Notes: a model not told the origin generated them from the letters alone. A stretch of DNA of 10,801 bases from Thermoguttaceae bacterium (GCA_028695865.1 JAQVID010000051.1:1-10801), one strand, 5' to 3'; shown: positions 1 through 7,750, counted from the stretch's first letter. Made by a program: numbers and translations.

Positions 1-122
1 GGGCCGGAATCTGCTTGATTACATGACCCAAACGCTCATCCATTATCTCCATGGTACCGCTGCCCCGTCGCCAATTTATTCCTGATTATCCCAATTTTCA
101 TATTCTGACCGTGAACGGTTAC
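1..122 (+). mobile_element. 3' end of an IS66-family insertion sequence (left copy)
   Basis: This stretch is repeated perfectly, in inverted orientation, at 10681-10801; pairing positions add up to 10803 and identity extends one base further inward, to 123. Read from its inner edge outward it begins GTAACCGTTCACGGTCAG. IS66-family terminal repeats typically begin with GTAA, and the outer part encodes a transposase C-terminus. The element therefore lies mostly outside the window and its tip is at about 122. The terminal bases include a short palindrome, ACCGT-TC-ACGGT. Target duplication (8 bp in IS66) cannot be tested because the other end is missing. The family call rests on the GTAA tip plus the tnpC-like tail. 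Confidence 0.72.
2..85 (+). CDS. tnpC: IS66-type transposase TnpC, C-terminal fragment (cut by window edge)
   Basis: An open frame of 27 codons enters from the window edge and stops at TGA (83-85), 37 bases before the element tip. The peptide starts GRNLLDYMTQTL and ends in a proline/serine tail, TAAPSPIYS. Many IS66-family TnpC proteins end in the same style, with a helix of the type F/Y-x-x-Q-x-L followed by a short PAPS-like tail. The catalytic domain is not in the window, so activity cannot be judged. A longer ORF beginning at the ATG at 51 is in another frame and is a shadow. The frame is clear; the family assignment is by resemblance. Confidence 0.6.
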   Translation, partial: GRNLLDYMTQTLIHYLHGTAAPSPIYS

Positions 123-464
123 GGGAAAAGAATATACGCAATAGTTGTATTACGGTTGAAGGCGCGGGCGAAAGCGTCCGCGTACCCTCGACGTCACACC
201 GCTGCGCGTCATGCCGGGCCTGCGCGTTATGCGCCCACGACGTATTGCTACACGTAATCTTTTTCGTAAACGCTCTTCTCATCCCTCTGGACGCATACCC
301 CCTGTATCTTGTATAATAAAGGCGAACATGATTCCTCATGCAAAATGTATTTGGTGTTGTAACCTTCATTTTACAAAAAATCATGACCATCTCAATCTCT
401 CCGGCTTGCTCTTCCAGAGTACCGGATGAACCCCACAAGTTCATTTATTGAAAGGACGCGTGTT
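123..464. other. Gene-free stretch with GC-rich structured patch
   Basis: No convincing gene lies between the IS tip and the metallopeptidase start. The ORFs on either strand here have no recognisable domain and no well-placed ribosome binding site. Positions 160-235 are markedly GC-rich compared with the rest. They hold a hairpin (CGCGGGCG at 163-170 with CGTCCGCG at 175-182, loop AAAG, one G-T pair). They also hold a near-perfect direct repeat of 13 bases (CTGCGCGTCATGC at 202-214, CTGCGCGTTATGC at 220-232). A TATAAT at 312-317 could be a -10 box for the gene starting at 465, but no good -35 box stands in front of it. Confidence 0.5.
163..232. repeat. GC-rich hairpin followed by a 13-base direct repeat
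   Basis: The hairpin arms are 163-170 and 175-182 with a four-base loop. No T-run follows on either strand, so it is not an intrinsic terminator. The direct repeat (202-214 and 220-232) differs at one position and has an 18-base period. The patch stands out from the AT-rich surroundings. Its role is unknown; a remnant of a mobile element or a protein-binding site are both possible. Confidence 0.45.
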
Positions 465-1277
465 ATGAAAACACCAAGATTTTACCGAAATTCGCGGCTC
501 TTTGATTTCGTTTCAATCTTCATGGTACTCTTCCTTTCAGGATTTCTTGGAACATGTTACGACAGCCTGCTTTATGGAAGCGAACCAATCTCTCAGCAGT
601 ATCTCGATGCCGCTGAAGATTATCATTTTACAATTGTCTATAAATTGGATGAATCGACCGGAATGACAGGAACTCCCTTGACCGGTTATCGACTTGAGAA
701 AGAATTTACCCGTTTTTTCGACGCGTTGGAATTACTTCCCATGGATTTTATCGAAAAGATCAAGTTAAAAAAAGTTGTTATTGTCAAGGGATTGAAAATA
801 GAGGGAAACGATTGCGACGGTGCCTCGAATGATGGACTGCTCGCTCTTGACGAAGGCTTTGAGCGGTCTACCGTCTACCACGAAATGTTTCATATTTTAG
901 ACCCATTTATGGACCCCAAAAGCGATCCGGAATGGAACAAGTGCAATCCAAAAGGTTTTGTCTATACGGGAAACGATTTTTATGCGGCCAATCTTGACAG
1001 TTCGAAAAAAAGACAAGTCAAAAAGGAAAAGTCCGACCCGAATTTACTTCTTCATTTTGTATCCGAACATGCCGCAAGTTTTGATTATGAAGATCGCGCA
1101 GAAACTTTTTCTTTTATGATCGACGAAGGAAAAAACTTTCTTAAACGCGCCGAAAGCAGTCCTTCAATCAACGCAAAAATGAATTATATTATTGAACTGA
1201 CCGATCGGCTTGGGATTCTCAATCAAGCGTTTTGGAAAAAATGTTTATCCAAACGCCCCAAACCGATGGAAGATTGA
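465..1277 (+). CDS. Secreted/lipoprotein zinc metallopeptidase-like protein (HExxH)
   Basis: The predicted protein has 270 residues. The start at 465 is preferred to an in-frame ATG at 426 because AAGGA (452-456) lies 8 bases upstream and because it puts the signal region near the N-terminus. Residues about 12-31 form a hydrophobic segment after basic residues and end in LGTC (Cys31). This resembles a lipobox, although Thr before the Cys is unusual. The key motif is HEMFH at residues 139-143 (HExxH), preceded by a run consistent with an active-site helix. About 65 residues later EDRAE (209-213) offers a glutamate that could be the third zinc ligand, as in gluzincin-type peptidases and in the putative metallopeptidases of the Peptidase_Mx1 type. 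The protein would act at the cell surface or in the periplasm; its substrate is unknown. It is a single-gene unit, ended by the terminator at 1353-1377, and has no evident link to the sugar genes. Zinc binding is inferred from the motif. Confidence 0.68.
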   Translation: MKTPRFYRNSRLFDFVSIFMVLFLSGFLGTCYDSLLYGSEPISQQYLDAAEDYHFTIVYKLDESTGMTGTPLTGYRLEKEFTRFFDALELLPMDFIEKIKLKKVVIVKGLKIEGNDCDGASNDGLLALDEGFERSTVYHEMFHILDPFMDPKSDPEWNKCNPKGFVYTGNDFYAANLDSSKKRQVKKEKSDPNLLLHFVSEHAASFDYEDRAETFSFMIDEGKNFLKRAESSPSINAKMNYIIELTDRLGILNQAFWKKCLSKRPKPMED

Positions 1278-1304
1278 GAGTCGTTTAGCAACAGTTCAAG
1301 GAAC

Positions 1305-1343
1305 AAAAAAAGACCCGAAAGACTTCAATTGTCGTTCGGGCTC
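1305..1343 (-). terminator. Intrinsic terminator for leftward transcription
   Basis: Read on the minus strand, the arms CCCGAA (1340-1335) and TTCGGG (1319-1314) enclose a loop that can itself pair GAC with GTC. A run of seven T (1311-1305) follows. On the plus strand the same hairpin has no T-run after it. The site lies about 310 bases beyond the stop codon of the GH106 gene, with no gene recognised in between, so it probably ends that long leftward transcript. Confidence 0.65.
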
Positions 1344-1352
1344 CATGCAATG

Positions 1353-1377
1353 ACAGGCCGCGGCGAGCCTGTTTTTT
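1353..1377 (+). terminator. Intrinsic terminator of the metallopeptidase gene
   Basis: ACAGGC (1353-1358) pairs with GCCTGT (1367-1372) around an 8-base GC-rich loop, and six T follow (1372-1377). It lies 75 bases after the stop codon at 1277. With the minus-strand terminator just before it, it insulates two converging transcripts. Confidence 0.75.
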
Positions 1378-1650
1378 CGGTGCTTTAATCGTCTCCCTAA
1401 CAGCGGCTGTTCACTCCGACCAAGCAAAGACTTTCGTTGTAATATACATTGGTCAGTGAGACAACCGTCATCAGGCCATGCACTTTTAAGAAAACGCTGT
1501 GTTTCGAACAAAACAACAGGTCCGCCTTGAAAACAGCAGAAAATTCGTTCTCAAGGTTGTCGCGTTTCGTGAAGTATTTTATTCTTTGGCCCGATTCTTC
1601 GTTCCGGCATTCCTTTCCTTGTGCGTCACGCACTCTGTTTTTGCATTGCG
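1378..1650. other. Intergenic stretch without a recognised gene
   Basis: This is the region between the plus-strand terminator and the GH106 stop codon. Short ORFs occur in several frames, but none has a recognisable domain, a good ribosome binding site or a natural start. It would be transcribed leftward as a 3' untranslated tail of the GH106 mRNA before the terminator at 1343-1305. I see no tRNA, repeat or clear promoter here. Confidence 0.5.
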
Positions 1651-4644
1651 TTACTTGGTACTCAAAACGATCTTTTTTCCAAATTCCAGTTTTACCGGGC
1701 CAATGAGTCCGGAGGGGCGCAACGGTTCCGCTTCGGAATATCCTTGAAACGCCCGGTATTGTTCCGTCTTTTTATAGAGATGGAGATTCGTCTTGGTCAA
1801 GCGTTTTTCCGGAGGAAGCAAGGCATCGCCGATGAGTCGATTAACCCAGCAGTTCGTCACCTCAATTTCCGGAAGGTTTTCTCCCGTCCGACAGGCTCTG
1901 TCAAGCGAAACGAGCCAGGGAGCGGTCCAGACAACGCCCAAATCGTGACCAGTTAATCGAAGTGTCGCAAGTCGATTGACTTCCCCGAGTGATAAACGAA
2001 GAGGCTGTTTCGTTTGCTGCAATGTTAAGTTGAACTTCTTGCGATAGACGGCGGTTCCTGAATAGAATTTAATCCCGGGATCCGAATGATCATTCCAGTA
2101 AACAAGCTTGTCAAAGACCGTCTCTTGAGGTCCTCCCCAAGCGGGATCGAACGCGACTTTCCAGGGACCGGAAAGCTCCACGACCGAAGGAACCGCTTCC
2201 GTCTTCACGATTTTATTTCCTTTACTCCCGACAAACTCGTATGTTCCTGATCGCCATAATGTCGCTTGAATTTGGTCCTTTATCTGTCCTGTTATCTCCA
2301 GTCCGTTTTTCGGAACATTCGCTTTCGTAAAGTGATATTCATTCAACGGTTCAGAAAAGACGACAAAAACAGAACCATAGGCCGGAAGATTCAGTGTCAC
2401 CGTTGTTCTTCCGTCAGGTGTCAGGAACCAGGATTCCGCCGGCGTGGTTTTTCCGGTAAGGGGATTCCATAATTCAGGACGACGGCCCGCGACGCGAAAC
2501 GAGCAGTCGGCGCGTCCGCTGCCGGAAACGAAATAGATATCATCCTGCGCTGTGCGTCGATGCAAATACTCAAAGGGGCCTTGAAAATCGGGAACCCCAC
2601 ACTCTCTGGCCAAAACCTCTTGCATCAATGCCCCGGAGCAGACTTTTCCTTTACCTAAAGTTCGCATCCGTTTCGAGCCGTCTCCCCAAAGTTCCTTGAC
2701 AAGAACTTCCAGCTTGGTATCCGCGTCGGGATATCCAGTCAGACCACGAACCTGAGTTGGCCGATTTTTGCCCACGACCACAATACCGCCTTGAAGAACC
2801 ATTTGTTTTATCTTCTCCAGAGCTGCCAGTGGAAGTTCCGATTCGATCGGATCCAGAACAAGAATTCGATATTTCATTCCATCAGGCAAGGTAAAATATC
2901 CATCTTCGAATTTCATGCGATTCAACAAGACGTTTGTATCCAAAAGATCATAGGCAAATCCTTGAACCGGTTTTAAATTCGAAGAAGAATTCCACGTTTC
3001 TCCCCGGCCCCAGGATACGCAGTTTTTATCACTGGTATAAACACAGATATCGGCCGCATAAAGACCTTGTCGCAGCAGATATTGACATCGTCCCAAATAA
3101 CTTAAAATGCCCTCGGCTTTATTCCACCACGTAACATTGGTATTGATATGGGTTCCCGCAAAATACTCAAAGCCCGGTTTTCCCACGGAAGGAGGCGACG
3201 CCGTAAATGTATGCCAGATGAACATGTTGGTACCATCGATAAAGTTCACATCGGCCGCCGGTTTTAATTGAGCCGGATACATGGCGTAATGAGCCGCCAT
3301 ATGAGTAAAAGCCTCCACGGATATTTTATTCAGACCGTAAATATGTCCGGCCATGGCCGCGTACTTCATATTGGAACGGGTCTTTCCCCATTCTTTTTCA
3401 TAAACCCAGAACTCTCCTTGCGGCATATCATTTTGTCCCCAAAAAGAGAGCATATCGGCTTCCTTGAACATGGGAGCCGTTCGCTCCCAGGGACCTCCGT
3501 CTTCGCTATGCCATTTTACACCTTGTGCCCGACAAAGATTACCAATCTGCTGATAGCAATTCAAACAAAAAGCGTCACTGATCGTTCGATTAAAATCAAC
3601 CATAAAACGACGTGATTCTTCCGGACTTCCCACAACCAAACCGCGCAAAACAGGAAGATATCGAAACAGATCGTAACCTCGCTGCTGTTTGAAAAAGCAT
3701 TCGAATCCATCGGTCCAATTCGGATTACTTCCCTCCCAGCTCACATTGTAGAAATGCGTTAGCGTTCCCTGGCCGGCATCGCCTGCCTGACGCAGCATTT
3801 GTGTTCCTATTTTATGATAGTATCTGGCAACAATATCTTTATTGAGAATATCGATACTGCCGTAATCGCCAATGACCCGATTTCCAAACCGCAGAATACG
3901 CCAAGCCCCTTTCGGAACCGTCCAGGTAATCTTGTTATGATTTATTAAGGGCGTTAAATTCACCGTTTCTTCAACCACCGGATTCTTGGGAAGTACGTTC
4001 TGAACCACCCCCCAACTTTCATTGAGTTTGCCCTCTTCCCTGCCCGACTCCACAGGAAGACGCAATCGAACGGCGATCAAGGCAATATCGCGATAATACG
4101 GGGCCTTTTCGTTGACATGACTGCTTGACCGAAAATCCGTAAGCTCTGTCGTAAAAGTTTTAGGACCGTTAACGTTTTCTTCCGTCCATATAATTTCCCG
4201 GGGACCTTCTTCCTTAAAGTCCCAGGGACCACGCAAGTGACCGCCCGTATTGGATAAATTCATACTGACTTGCAGATTCAGTCTTTTGGCTTCCTGAATC
4301 AAATGGACAACCAACTTCCGCCAGCGGGGTCCCATAAACTCATTTTCTATTTCCAACGGAACCGGAATATGACGTTTCGGGTCTTCGTGATATCCCCGTG
4401 AGTCGAAAAGCAGAACGCCGCCAAATCCTTTTTCGCGCATCTGTTCCAAATCATATGTAATCTGCTCCGGGGTTACATTCCCTTTGAGCCACCAGTAGTA
4501 GGTCCAGGGCCGATACTCCATGGGAACCGATTCAAAGTCCGCTTTATTCAGTCTGCTTGAGCCAATATCTCCCGCAAGAGAAACTGAAGCGAAAACAATA
4601 ACAGCAAGAGCGGATAATAACAGTTGCTGATATTTTATATTCAT
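1651..4644 (-). CDS. Glycoside hydrolase family 106-type alpha-L-rhamnosidase-like protein
   Basis: The predicted protein has 997 residues, the usual size for this family. The ATG at 4644 is preferred to an upstream in-frame GTG (4662) because GAGG (4655-4652) lies 7 bases before it and the signal peptide then begins correctly. Residues 1-24 are a clear signal peptide ending LAG. The family N-terminal signature follows: RPWTYYWW (about 45-52), then a TIM-barrel-like segment with DLEQM and GFGGV (about 65-76). Candidate catalytic-site acids are Glu304 in NVSWEG and Glu444 in SVEAF, with SEDGGPW at about 381. Residues about 815-997 form a GH2-like beta-sandwich, including LGEVNRLATLRL and EVTNCWVNRL, typical of the family's C-terminal module. 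The protein runs to a natural end. GH106 enzymes remove terminal alpha-L-rhamnose from glycans such as rhamnogalacturonan; substrate and exact catalytic residues here are inferred. It is the last gene of the leftward block, separated from the isomerase gene by a terminator. Confidence 0.85.
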   Translation of the reverse strand: MNIKYQQLLLSALAVIVFASVSLAGDIGSSRLNKADFESVPMEYRPWTYYWWLKGNVTPEQITYDLEQMREKGFGGVLLFDSRGYHEDPKRHIPVPLEIENEFMGPRWRKLVVHLIQEAKRLNLQVSMNLSNTGGHLRGPWDFKEEGPREIIWTEENVNGPKTFTTELTDFRSSSHVNEKAPYYRDIALIAVRLRLPVESGREEGKLNESWGVVQNVLPKNPVVEETVNLTPLINHNKITWTVPKGAWRILRFGNRVIGDYGSIDILNKDIVARYYHKIGTQMLRQAGDAGQGTLTHFYNVSWEGSNPNWTDGFECFFKQQRGYDLFRYLPVLRGLVVGSPEESRRFMVDFNRTISDAFCLNCYQQIGNLCRAQGVKWHSEDGGPWERTAPMFKEADMLSFWGQNDMPQGEFWVYEKEWGKTRSNMKYAAMAGHIYGLNKISVEAFTHMAAHYAMYPAQLKPAADVNFIDGTNMFIWHTFTASPPSVGKPGFEYFAGTHINTNVTWWNKAEGILSYLGRCQYLLRQGLYAADICVYTSDKNCVSWGRGETWNSSSNLKPVQGFAYDLLDTNVLLNRMKFEDGYFTLPDGMKYRILVLDPIESELPLAALEKIKQMVLQGGIVVVGKNRPTQVRGLTGYPDADTKLEVLVKELWGDGSKRMRTLGKGKVCSGALMQEVLARECGVPDFQGPFEYLHRRTAQDDIYFVSGSGRADCSFRVAGRRPELWNPLTGKTTPAESWFLTPDGRTTVTLNLPAYGSVFVVFSEPLNEYHFTKANVPKNGLEITGQIKDQIQATLWRSGTYEFVGSKGNKIVKTEAVPSVVELSGPWKVAFDPAWGGPQETVFDKLVYWNDHSDPGIKFYSGTAVYRKKFNLTLQQTKQPLRLSLGEVNRLATLRLTGHDLGVVWTAPWLVSLDRACRTGENLPEIEVTNCWVNRLIGDALLPPEKRLTKTNLHLYKKTEQYRAFQGYSEAEPLRPSGLIGPVKLEFGKKIVLSTK

Positions 4645-4702
4645 AAAGGAACCTCTTTCCACAGTACTAACGTTTTTTTATTTGTTCGGATCGATTGCGT
4701 AC

Positions 4703-4730
4703 AAAAAAGGGGGGGCACCAAAAGCCCCTA
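4703..4730 (-). terminator. Intercistronic intrinsic terminator between isomerase and GH106 genes
   Basis: On the minus strand GGGGC (4728-4724) and GCCCC (4716-4712) enclose a 7-base loop, followed by CCC and six T (4708-4703). The stem begins at the last base of the isomerase stop codon TAG (4730-4728), so a ribosome finishing that gene would cover the first arm. It should reduce but perhaps not abolish read-through into the GH106 gene. The 58 bases between the T-run and the GH106 start contain no strong promoter; TTGTAC near 4705 with an AT-rich stretch downstream is a weak candidate. Confidence 0.72.
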
Positions 4731-6185
4731 CTTCACATGAACAGATTCGATATTGAGAATCTCCGCGATTTTTTTGATCGTATCGGCATGATTTCCTGTT
4801 CCCAACGCGAAATGATGGGTGGGTCCCTCATGAACCCAATGTTTAAGAAAGGCTCGTATGTCGGGGCCGAAATAACCGTGTGTATTTGTATTTCCGGTTG
4901 GCGGAATCGGACCTTCGCAAGATTCTCCTTCGGCAAGGATAAATTTAAATTTATTCTCGCGATTGACCCCGATACTGAGCATGGTGATCGGACCTTTTTG
5001 GATATTAAATTCGACACTGGCTCCGAATCCCGGTTTTCCGTGATATTTTTTTAAGCTTCGCAGTACGGGCTTGCTGTCCGCGATATTGATATGGTGCGGT
5101 CCGTCGTGACCGACCAGAACGGTATTGCGGTTGAAATCGATGGGATGAAATTCGGCAAAACTTCCACCGATTCCGAGTCGGTCCATGATCATCATGGCGA
5201 TACAGGTTTTAATATCGAATTCACCACACATCGGAAAACCGGCCCCGGTAAGGAGAGAATTTCCCACGATCAAATTGGTAACCAATTCCCTGGTTTGACT
5301 TCCGGGCGCGGCTTCATAATAGTAAGCAAGTCCATCAAGCTTTTTCTTTTCGATAAACAGATCCAGAGCAATAGCCGCTTTGGCCGCCGTATGAAGGTCC
5401 TCTGGAGTAACTTTTGTGGTAACAGGATCGCACACGGGCTCAGGGGTATCGAAGAACTCAAGAATTTCCTTTTTCTTTGCCTCGATGAGTTCGGGACGGT
5501 GATCGGAATAAAACTGTTCTATTTCGGCGGCCTCACAAGGAACAACATAAGCGCCGAAAGCGGCCGTAACCGCCGTAGGATCGGTTTGCATATCGAACAT
5601 GGTATCCAGAACATGACCGAGATGTCCCAGTCGTGCTCGCCGAAGATCATGAAGTACATTCGCGATGGAGCACCATTGATCCAGTTCCTGATCGACAATG
5701 GAATCGTTGTACAATTGGCCCAGGACCACTTCAGGAGGCTTTCGGCCAAGTCGAATCGCGACATCGAGAAATTCGGGAACCGCGCAAAGATCGTCGTTGC
5801 AAAGCTGCATATAAGTTGTTCCGTGAGGATAATCCATCGCGGAAAGCGGCTGAAGAACAACCAAAACGATCGGAGTATCAATCTGCTGAAATATGGCGGC
5901 AATGGTCGCGGAGGTCGCATAGGTTAACATGTCAACAAAGATCAAATCCAGATCAGCCGCCTTCAGTTTCGCCACGAGTTCCTGCGCACGCTGTCCGTTG
6001 TCCACGATTCCAAAATCGAATACATGAACCGACCGCTTTTTGAGCATGTCGCAGAAAATATTCTGCTTCTTCTTCAATTCATCGAGCAGACCTTCGAATT
6101 GCCCCCAATAGACATCGTATCCCACTCCAAACACTCCGATATTGGCGTCAAGCGGTTTTCGACGAGGAACAGATTTAATTTTCAT
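4728..6185 (-). CDS. L-arabinose/L-fucose isomerase-family sugar isomerase
   Basis: The predicted protein has 485 residues, close to the roughly 500 of L-arabinose isomerase, and has no signal peptide, so it is cytoplasmic. The fold resembles the AraA/FucI superfamily: an N-terminal Rossmann-like domain (about 10-130, with VDMLTYATSATIAAIF at 84-99) and a C-terminal metal-binding domain. All four expected metal ligands can be proposed by analogy with AraA: Glu322 in CGEFD, Glu345 in SFAEF, His360 in VGHDGP and His457 or His458 in PTHHF. These enzymes interconvert an aldose and a ketose using a divalent metal such as Mn2+. The true substrate could be L-arabinose, L-fucose, L-rhamnose or another sugar; this is a divergent relative without a clear symbol. 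The start codon overlaps the end of the transporter gene by 11 bases (6175-6185), which suggests translational coupling. Any ribosome binding site is weak, which also fits coupling. Confidence 0.8.
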   Translation of the reverse strand: MKIKSVPRRKPLDANIGVFGVGYDVYWGQFEGLLDELKKKQNIFCDMLKKRSVHVFDFGIVDNGQRAQELVAKLKAADLDLIFVDMLTYATSATIAAIFQQIDTPIVLVVLQPLSAMDYPHGTTYMQLCNDDLCAVPEFLDVAIRLGRKPPEVVLGQLYNDSIVDQELDQWCSIANVLHDLRRARLGHLGHVLDTMFDMQTDPTAVTAAFGAYVVPCEAAEIEQFYSDHRPELIEAKKKEILEFFDTPEPVCDPVTTKVTPEDLHTAAKAAIALDLFIEKKKLDGLAYYYEAAPGSQTRELVTNLIVGNSLLTGAGFPMCGEFDIKTCIAMMIMDRLGIGGSFAEFHPIDFNRNTVLVGHDGPHHINIADSKPVLRSLKKYHGKPGFGASVEFNIQKGPITMLSIGVNRENKFKFILAEGESCEGPIPPTGNTNTHGYFGPDIRAFLKHWVHEGPTHHFALGTGNHADTIKKIAEILNIESVHVK

Positions 6186-7527
6186 TTTGCGTTTCTTTCA
6201 TTCGATTTGTCAAAAAAATAACGATCATGGCCAGAGGATAAAGGCATCCTGAAACAATCCAGATCGGGTAAAAAGAATACTTGTCGCTTATGAAACCGAT
6301 CAGTGTATTTCCAAAGACACCGCCGATGGTACCGATCATGCCGGTAATTCCCATGACCGTACCAACTTGCGACCCTTCAAAACGATCGCTGATCAATGTA
6401 ACATAATTTGTAATCCAAAATCCATGCGCAAACATCAGAATCGACATCATGGAAATCGCGAACCATGCCGTAGACGAAGCCGCCGCAATACCCGAGGACA
6501 TTGTTGCCAACGCGGCAAATAACATGACGCCCAGTCTTGCCCGATGAGCGGTAAATCCAGACCGAACAAGACGATCAGAAAACCATCCTCCCATAATATT
6601 GGAAATACCCAACGCGAAAAAAGGAATCCAGGTCAACTGACCAATCGCTTCCAGATTCAGTCCCCGTTCCTGATTCAAATATTTAGGAATCCAGAACATG
6701 TAAAAATAAAACACCGGATCGAAAAGAAGACGCGCTATCGCAAGTCCAATTACATCTCTTCTCAAAAGAAGACGCAGTAAACCGGAAGACGATTCCTTCG
6801 ACGCGGAATTCGGATTTTTGAATGAATCAAGCGTAGCATCCGCAATCGGTTCCCTGGTCGTTTGTAATATCGCAACCTCCGGCAAATCAGGAGCCGGACC
6901 ATTGACGTTTTTTTCTTCTTCGAGTATGTAAGATCGTTCTTCTTCGGTGACCAGACGTGAACGGCGAGGATGATAATAAAGCACGAACCAGAGTAATGTC
7001 CACAGCAATCCGACGAGCCCGGTCAAAAAAAACGCTTCCCGCCAGCCGAACTGTTGCACGCAGTACACGGTGAGAGGCGGGGCGATTACACCCCCCAAAC
7101 TGGCACCGCCGATTGCAATTCCAACGGCAAGCGCCCGTTCTTTTTTGGGGAACCATTCAGAAGCGGCTTTGGCCGCGCCAGGGAAACATCCTCCTTCCCC
7201 GATACCAAGGGCAAAGCGAGCCGCGCCCAACTGAAAAGGAGTTTGAATAAAACCGTGAACCGCACTGGAGAGCGACCAAAAAGCAACGGACAGGCCGAGC
7301 CCGATGCGCGTTCCCAATCGATCGATCAAACGTCCGCCAAGCAAAAACATGACCGCATAGCTCACCAAAAACGCGGTGGTTGTATATCCATAGGTCCTGT
7401 TGTCCATTTTGAATTCATCGCATATCATGGGCGCGACGACGGACAAAACCTGTCGATCCAAAAAGCATAATGCCGTTGCAAGAAAAAGCAGCGAACACAA
7501 AACCCATCTTACGCCCGATATTTTCAT
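6175..7527 (-). CDS. MFS transporter, anion:cation symporter (ACS)-like, sugar or sugar-acid carrier
   Basis: The predicted protein has 450 residues with about twelve membrane segments. The frame is open for 60 further codons upstream, but no ATG lies between 7707 and 7527, and that extension is not MFS-like. From 7527 the protein begins directly with the first membrane helix (residues about 7-24), so this start is chosen although its ribosome binding site is weak. The MFS signature motif appears as GGRLIDRLGTR (64-74) between helices 2 and 3. A long cytoplasmic loop (about 186-250), with VTEEERSYI as in ACS-family carriers, separates the two halves. Family members move hexuronates, galactonate, glucarate and similar acids by proton symport; related carriers in glycan loci move neutral sugars. 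The substrate here is inferred from the neighbouring GH106 and isomerase genes. It is the first gene of the leftward block, next to the divergent regulator. Confidence 0.8.
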   Translation of the reverse strand: MKISGVRWVLCSLLFLATALCFLDRQVLSVVAPMICDEFKMDNRTYGYTTTAFLVSYAVMFLLGGRLIDRLGTRIGLGLSVAFWSLSSAVHGFIQTPFQLGAARFALGIGEGGCFPGAAKAASEWFPKKERALAVGIAIGGASLGGVIAPPLTVYCVQQFGWREAFFLTGLVGLLWTLLWFVLYYHPRRSRLVTEEERSYILEEEKNVNGPAPDLPEVAILQTTREPIADATLDSFKNPNSASKESSSGLLRLLLRRDVIGLAIARLLFDPVFYFYMFWIPKYLNQERGLNLEAIGQLTWIPFFALGISNIMGGWFSDRLVRSGFTAHRARLGVMLFAALATMSSGIAAASSTAWFAISMMSILMFAHGFWITNYVTLISDRFEGSQVGTVMGITGMIGTIGGVFGNTLIGFISDKYSFYPIWIVSGCLYPLAMIVIFLTNRMKETQNEN

Positions 7528-7615
7528 GATGTTTTTTCGCGGTATGATTCTTTTCTGTGGAATGTTTCTTTTCAGATATTGTCTTTTGCACACACAATCC
7601 TTTATCCCTGCCTCT

Positions 7616-7644
7616 ATAATACACCAGAGGGAACTCTTTTTCAA
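7616..7644 (-). promoter_or_regulatory. Sigma70-like promoter for the transporter-isomerase-GH106 block
   Basis: On the minus strand TTGAAA (7644-7639) is followed after exactly 17 bases by TATTAT (7621-7616). Both boxes are close to consensus. The expected transcript start is near 7609, about 80 bases before the transporter start codon. A short inverted repeat (CTCTT at 7634-7638 and AAGAG at 7643-7647) overlaps the -35 box and could be a protein-binding site. Confidence 0.65.
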
Positions 7645-7676
7645 GAGAATCCAAAAAAAGTAAATGCGACAGATAT

Positions 7677-7709
7677 AAAACAGGTCACAAGTCTTCAAAA
7701 CAGTCACAA
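7677..7709. promoter_or_regulatory. Direct-repeat pair, candidate operator of the AraC-type regulator
   Basis: AAAACAGGTCACAA (7677-7690) recurs as AAAACAGTCACAA (7697-7709), a 13-of-14 match with one base dropped. The offset is 19-20 bases, close to two turns of the helix. AraC-family proteins commonly bind direct half-sites about 20-21 bases apart. The pair lies upstream of the -35 box of the leftward promoter and between the divergent transporter and regulator genes, where an activator site would be expected. Binding itself is inferred. Confidence 0.45.
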
Positions 7710-7750
7710 AACACGAATAATATAGGCACTTCCTCTTGTTTTTTCATGAT

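Noticed and set aside
51..257. 68-codon plus-strand ORF beginning at the left IS end
   Set aside because: It is in a different frame from the tnpC tail and has no relation to known proteins; its first 24 residues recur at the right end only because the DNA repeat does.
76..444. 122-codon minus-strand ORF
   Set aside because: It crosses the IS66 tip, so its C-terminal part is repeat DNA read antisense to tnpC, and no domain or ribosome binding site supports it.
5091..5927. 278-codon plus-strand ORF
   Set aside because: It lies entirely antisense to the isomerase gene, whose frame has clear family motifs; the long antisense frame is a codon-bias shadow.
7634..7660. Hairpin CTCTT/AAGAG as a terminator
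   Set aside because: The stem is short and AT-rich and no T-run follows it in either reading direction; it overlaps the leftward -35 box instead.
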